Below, one piece after another: positions 5,307-8,885 of a stretch of DNA of 8,885 nt. The DNA is taken from positions 1 to 8,885 of the forward strand of contig CANRAK010000051.1 in the NCBI GenBank assembly GCA_947628575.1. Direction: 5' to 3'. The notes below the pieces were generated by a model, which was not told where the DNA came from, did no database searches, and worked only from the letters and a program-made list of their open reading frames with translations. This DNA comes from an uncultured Clostridia bacterium. Its GTDB lineage: Bacteria; Bacillota; Clostridia; TANB77; CAG-465. Position numbers and translations under genes: made by a program. Position 1 is the stretch's first letter; the number at the start of each line of letters is the position of its first letter.

Positions 5307-6242
5307 ATGGGAATTTTTATATTTATACTTTTACTAGTTTTCTGCCTTGTAGTAGCAGGTGCTTCTATAAAGGTTGTAAAACAATCTGAGGTAAAAATTA
5401 TCGAACGTTTCGGTAAGTATAGCTTCACTGCAGAAGCTGGTCTTAACATCATTCTACCATTTGTAGATAAAGTTAGAGCTGTTGTTAGTTTAAAACAACA
5501 AACTATGGATGTTACACCACAAAGTGTTATCACTAAAGATAACGTAACAATTACAATAGATACAGTTGTATTCTATCAAATAATGGATCCTGTTAAAGCT
5601 GTATACGAAATTGAAAGTTTACAAAAAGGTATCGCATACATTGCTATTACAACTATTCGTGATATAGTTGGTAAAATGGATCTTGATGCTACATTCTCAT
5701 CTAGAGATGCAATCAATACTCAATTAAGAGATGTACTTGATGAAGCTACAGATAAATGGGGTTGTAAAGTTGATAGAGTTGAAATAAAAGATATTAAACC
5801 ACCTGCAGACATTAGAGATGCGATGGAAAAACAAATGAACGCTGAAAGAAATAAAAGAGCAATTATCCTTGAAGCTGAAGGTAAACGTCAAGCAGATATA
5901 ACTTTAGCTGAAGGTACTAAACAATCTACAATTCTTAACGCAGAAGCTGAAAGAGAATCTAGTATAAGAAGAGCTCAAGGTATTAGAGAATCTAGAATTC
6001 TTGAAGCTGAAGGTAATGCTGAAGCAATTAAAAAAGTTGCTGAAGCTAAAGCTGCTGAAATTCAAATGGTTTATGGTGCTATTATGGATTCTAAGCCAGA
6101 TGACAAATTAGTTGCTATTAAATCTTTAGAAGCTTTAGAAAAAGTTTCAAATGGTACTGCAAACAAAGTATTTATTCCATTTGATGCTACAAAAGCTATG
6201 GGTGCATTAGGAGCTTTAACTGAAATAAAAGATAAAAAATAG
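5307..6242 (+). CDS. SPFH/Band 7 (stomatin, QmcA-like) membrane scaffold protein
   Basis: Member of the SPFH (stomatin/prohibitin/flotillin/HflKC) superfamily, 311 aa, the usual size for a QmcA- or paraslipin-type protein. These proteins oligomerise into large rings or microdomains at the membrane and can hold membrane proteases. One N-terminal hydrophobic anchor (about 2-20) is followed by the SPFH domain (about 21-185), with signatures ERFGKYSFTAEAGLNIILPF at 33-52, QQTMDVTPQSVITKDNVT at 64-81 and VEIKDIKPP at 158-166. Next comes a long Ala/Glu-rich helix in which six 11-residue repeats begin at 190, 201, 212, 223, 234 and 245. The C terminus has KVFIPFD at 287-293, the family's late beta strand. 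The start has a perfect AAGGAGGT six bases upstream. The gene uses CGT, AAC and ATC codons more freely than its neighbours, hinting at high expression (by eye). It is the second gene of an operon with NfeD and ends at a shared terminator. Confidence 0.95.
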   Translation: MGIFIFILLLVFCLVVAGASIKVVKQSEVKIIERFGKYSFTAEAGLNIILPFVDKVRAVVSLKQQTMDVTPQSVITKDNVTITIDTVVFYQIMDPVKAVYEIESLQKGIAYIAITTIRDIVGKMDLDATFSSRDAINTQLRDVLDEATDKWGCKVDRVEIKDIKPPADIRDAMEKQMNAERNKRAIILEAEGKRQADITLAEGTKQSTILNAEAERESSIRRAQGIRESRILEAEGNAEAIKKVAEAKAAEIQMVYGAIMDSKPDDKLVAIKSLEALEKVSNGTANKVFIPFDATKAMGALGALTEIKDKK

Positions 6243-6266
6243 TATAAAATAGTACAAAAAAATAAT

Positions 6267-6302
6267 ATAAAAAGAAGTATGAATTTACCATACTTCTTTT
6301 TT
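6267..6302. terminator. Bidirectional rho-independent terminator between the SPFH gene and dnaE
   Basis: Arms AAGAAGTATG (6272-6281) and CATACTTCTT (6289-6298) form a perfect 10-bp stem with a 7-base loop, and flanking A and T runs extend it. On the plus strand the stem runs into TTTTTT (6297-6302). On the minus strand it runs into TTTTT and a further T-rich stretch. The two genes converge on it, the SPFH gene ending at 6242 and dnaE at 6315, so one hairpin serves both. Confidence 0.93.
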
Positions 6303-6314
6303 CATTTTTACTTT

Positions 6315-8885
6315 TTATTTTATCTTTACATTTTCTTTTCCAAAGGCAAGTTCTAACTTTTCACGTACTATGTCATTATCTGAAAGGAAGTTAGTTTTAT
6401 TTAATAGCCTCATTTTATTAGTTCCATCATAAAAAATATATACTTCACATTCTCCAGGTAGCTCTTTACTTAAGTCTTTAATATATCCTATTACTCTATC
6501 TTCTAAATCTAGTTTATCCTTTGGAATTCTAATATATATCTTCTTATTTTCTTTTTTTACAATAGTACTAGCTATATTATTCTTATCTAGTATTGTAATA
6601 TTTGAAGCAAGTATCTTTGTTTTTTCATCCTCTTTTACACTTACTTTACCAACAACTTTTATTATAGCTTCATCTTCTAATATTCTTTCATACTTTTCAT
6701 ATACATTTGGAAAAAGTACTAATTCAACACTACCATATAAATCTTCAAGTGTTGCAAACATCATATTTCTACCAGACTTTGTCATTAATATTTTTCCTTT
6801 TTTAAATATACCACACATTGTAACTACTTTACCATCATAATCCACTTTATCCTCTACTTCTTCATCTTCCTGTTCATCGTTTGCTATATCTACAGTAGTT
6901 ACAGTGGAATTATTCTTAATATATTCTTTATATTCATCTAGTGGATGTCCAGATATATAAAGTCCTAGCATTTCTTTTTCCATTTCAAGCAAATCTCTCT
7001 TTGATGGTATTCTTCCACTTTTTTCTATCTTAATGCTATTACTATCTCCCTCTATTTCCCCAAAGAAATTCATCTGATTTATATAATTTGTTTTTCTTGT
7101 ATGATTAACACCATCTAGTATAGACTCAAAATTATCTAGTAAATCATATCTATTATATTCAGTTTCAATTTCATCAAAACAACCAGCTTTAATTAGGCTT
7201 TCTACACATTTTTTATTAACTGTATCAGAAGATAAACGTTCACAAAAGTCTATAAAACTTCTATATTTACCATTTAATTTTCTTTCTTTTATTATATCTT
7301 CTATTGCACTCTGACCAACATTTTTAATAGAATTTAATGCAAATCTTATTTTATTATTTATAACTGCAAATCTAGAATAACTCTCATTTATATCTGGTCT
7401 TAATATATCTATTCCTAGCTCTTTACATTCATTGATGTATATTGGTATTTTATTTTGATTTCCTATAAAAGAATTCATAAATGCTGCCATAAACTCATGA
7501 GGATAATGGCATTTTAAATATGCTGTTTGATATGCTACTACTGCATAAGCTGCAGCATGTGATTTATTAAAAGCATATTTTGCAAATTCAGCCATTTCAT
7601 CAAAAATTTTATTTGCACTTTTTTCATCTATACCATTATTTTTTGCACCATTTACAAATACTTCTCTTTCCTTATTCATTACATCAATTTTCTTTTTACC
7701 CATTGCTCTTCTTACGATGTCGGCTCTACCAAGGCTATATCCAGCTAAATCTCTAAATATTTGCATTACTTGTTCCTGATATACCATACAACCATAAGTA
7801 GGTCTTAAAATGTCTTTTAAAGACTCGTGAGTATACTCTATATGCTCTTTATCATTTTTATTTTTAATATATCTTGGTATTTGATCCATAGGTCCTGGTC
7901 TATATAACGATATCATAACTATAATGTCTTCTATGCTATCAGGCTCCATCTTCATAATCATTTTTCTAAATCCTGGGCTCTCCATCTGGAATACCCCTAG
8001 AGTTTTCCCCATTGTCAACATCTTATATGTTTCTTTATCATCATAATTTCCAAAGTCTACATCTATGCCTCTTATCTTTTTAATTAGCTTTTTAGTATCA
8101 TCTATTACTGTTAATGTTCTAAGCCCTAAAAAGTCCATTTTTAGCAGTCCTAGTTCTTCTAAAGTTGTCATTGTGTATTGTGTTGAAATTTGTCCTTCAT
8201 TTTCATATAACGGTACATAATTTACAACAGGTTCTTTAGTTATTACTACTCCACAAGCATGAGTAGAAGCCTGTCTTGCAAGACCTTCTATTTTCTTAGA
8301 TAAATCTATTATTCTTTTTGTTTCTATATCTTCATCATATAATTTTTTTAAGTCTGAATTTTCAGCAAGGGCCTGGTCTATAGTAATTTTTATATTATGT
8401 GGCACCATCTTAGCTATCATATCCGCCTTTTGGTATGGTGTATCTAAAACTCGTGCAACATCTCTTATAGCGGCACGTGCTGCCATTGTTCCAAATGTTA
8501 TTATCTGTGCTACATGATCTTTTCCATACTTATTTGAAACATAGTCTATTACTTCTTGTCTTCTTTCGTAGCAAAAATCTACGTCAAAATCTGGCATACT
8601 AACTCTTTCTGGATTTAAAAATCTTTCAAATATTAAGTTAAATTTTAATGGGTCAATATCTGTTATTCCAATTAAATATGCGGCAAGTGAACCTGCTCCA
8701 CTACCACGTCCTGGTCCTACAGGTATTCCTTGTGATTTTGCATAATTAATAAAATCAGCAACTATAAGGAAATAATCTATATACCCCATTTTATCTATTA
8801 CTTCTATTTCATAGTCTAGTCTTTCTTTAACTTTAGAAAATTCTTCTTCTTTATATTTTTTTGGTATTGACTCATAGCATTTATT
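6315..8885 (-). CDS. dnaE: DNA polymerase III alpha subunit (DnaE type), 5' end cut off by the window edge
   Basis: Replicative C-family DNA polymerase. The frame stays open through the right edge, giving 856 visible residues; full-length DnaE is about 1100-1200, so the N-terminal PHP domain of roughly 300 residues lies outside. An internal ATG at 8789 is not the start: the 32 codons before it (with RLDYEIEVIDKMG) continue the family sequence. Numbering from the first visible codon: GPGRGSGAG at about 57-65; PDFDVDF at 98-104 with two catalytic aspartates; MDFLGLRTLT with the third (Asp251); SLYRPGPMDQIPRYI near 326-340 and the AFNKSHAAAYA segment near 438-448. A helix-hairpin-helix (IKNVGQSAIEDI) is near 520-531. 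QMNFFG at 604-609 resembles the internal sliding-clamp motif. An OB fold follows at about 687-767, then a short C-terminal domain. The architecture is DnaE, not PolC. In Firmicutes with PolC, DnaE extends RNA primers; whether PolC exists here cannot be seen. It is followed by the shared terminator. Confidence 0.98.
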   Translation of the reverse strand, partial: NKCYESIPKKYKEEEFSKVKERLDYEIEVIDKMGYIDYFLIVADFINYAKSQGIPVGPGRGSGAGSLAAYLIGITDIDPLKFNLIFERFLNPERVSMPDFDVDFCYERRQEVIDYVSNKYGKDHVAQIITFGTMAARAAIRDVARVLDTPYQKADMIAKMVPHNIKITIDQALAENSDLKKLYDEDIETKRIIDLSKKIEGLARQASTHACGVVITKEPVVNYVPLYENEGQISTQYTMTTLEELGLLKMDFLGLRTLTVIDDTKKLIKKIRGIDVDFGNYDDKETYKMLTMGKTLGVFQMESPGFRKMIMKMEPDSIEDIIVMISLYRPGPMDQIPRYIKNKNDKEHIEYTHESLKDILRPTYGCMVYQEQVMQIFRDLAGYSLGRADIVRRAMGKKKIDVMNKEREVFVNGAKNNGIDEKSANKIFDEMAEFAKYAFNKSHAAAYAVVAYQTAYLKCHYPHEFMAAFMNSFIGNQNKIPIYINECKELGIDILRPDINESYSRFAVINNKIRFALNSIKNVGQSAIEDIIKERKLNGKYRSFIDFCERLSSDTVNKKCVESLIKAGCFDEIETEYNRYDLLDNFESILDGVNHTRKTNYINQMNFFGEIEGDSNSIKIEKSGRIPSKRDLLEMEKEMLGLYISGHPLDEYKEYIKNNSTVTTVDIANDEQEDEEVEDKVDYDGKVVTMCGIFKKGKILMTKSGRNMMFATLEDLYGSVELVLFPNVYEKYERILEDEAIIKVVGKVSVKEDEKTKILASNITILDKNNIASTIVKKENKKIYIRIPKDKLDLEDRVIGYIKDLSKELPGECEVYIFYDGTNKMRLLNKTNFLSDNDIVREKLELAFGKENVKIK

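Noticed and set aside
5273..5533. Minus-strand 86-residue frame over the start of the SPFH gene
   Set aside because: It is antisense to the conserved SPFH domain and lacks a ribosome binding site or promoter.
8789..8885. dnaE starting at ATG 8789
   Set aside because: The frame is open to the window edge and the 32 preceding codons match the DnaE family, so 8789 is internal and the gene is partial.
1..8885. CRISPR arrays, insertion sequences, tRNA or rRNA genes, phage or defence genes
   Set aside because: I looked for direct repeats with spacers, terminal inverted repeats, transposase motifs and cloverleaf patterns and saw none; nearly all the DNA is accounted for by core genes.

Overview
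The window comes from an AT-rich (roughly 30% GC by eye) low-GC Gram-positive bacterium, most likely a member of the Clostridia or a neighbouring Firmicutes lineage. Signs are strong AGGAGG-type ribosome binding sites, textbook sigma-A promoters (TTGACA-17-TATAAT), a DnaE-type polymerase III, both AsnRS and AspRS, and an NfeD plus SPFH membrane gene pair. No species can be named from the sequence alone. No mobile element, CRISPR array, tRNA, rRNA or defence gene is visible; this is core chromosome.

Layout, left to right. Positions 1-3009, minus strand: asnS (460 aa) followed 19 bp downstream by aspS (cut off by the left edge), an aminoacyl-tRNA synthetase operon with its own extended -10 promoter and a short leader without a T-box. 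Positions 3116-3146: rpsO terminator. Positions 3155-3418, minus: rpsO (S15), preceded by a leader that folds on paper into a long hairpin whose loop can pair with the Shine-Dalgarno sequence, a candidate S15 autoregulatory element. Positions 3523-4527, minus: a membrane-anchored M23 (LytM-type) peptidase with two strong tandem promoters. Positions 4528-4849: a divergent control region with back-to-back -35 elements and a nested 47-bp dyad. Positions 4850-6242, plus: an NfeD-like membrane protein and an SPFH (stomatin/QmcA-like) protein, a two-gene operon. Positions 6267-6302: a terminator shared by convergent genes. Positions 6315-8885, minus: dnaE, cut off by the right edge so that its N-terminal PHP region is missing.

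How the genes relate: asnS and aspS are paired suppliers of Asn-tRNA and Asp-tRNA. The AspRS has motifs that remind me of the alphaproteobacterial type, but it carries leucine where non-discriminating enzymes carry histidine, which fits an organism that charges asparagine directly. NfeD and SPFH proteins form membrane microdomain complexes, and they share a control region with a cell-wall hydrolase, so envelope upkeep is a plausible common theme. I did not find a clearly new multi-gene system. The most interesting signals are regulatory (the rpsO leader and the 4594-4730 divergent promoter/dyad) and structural (an exact 11-residue repeat in the SPFH protein and a probable duplicated domain in the peptidase).
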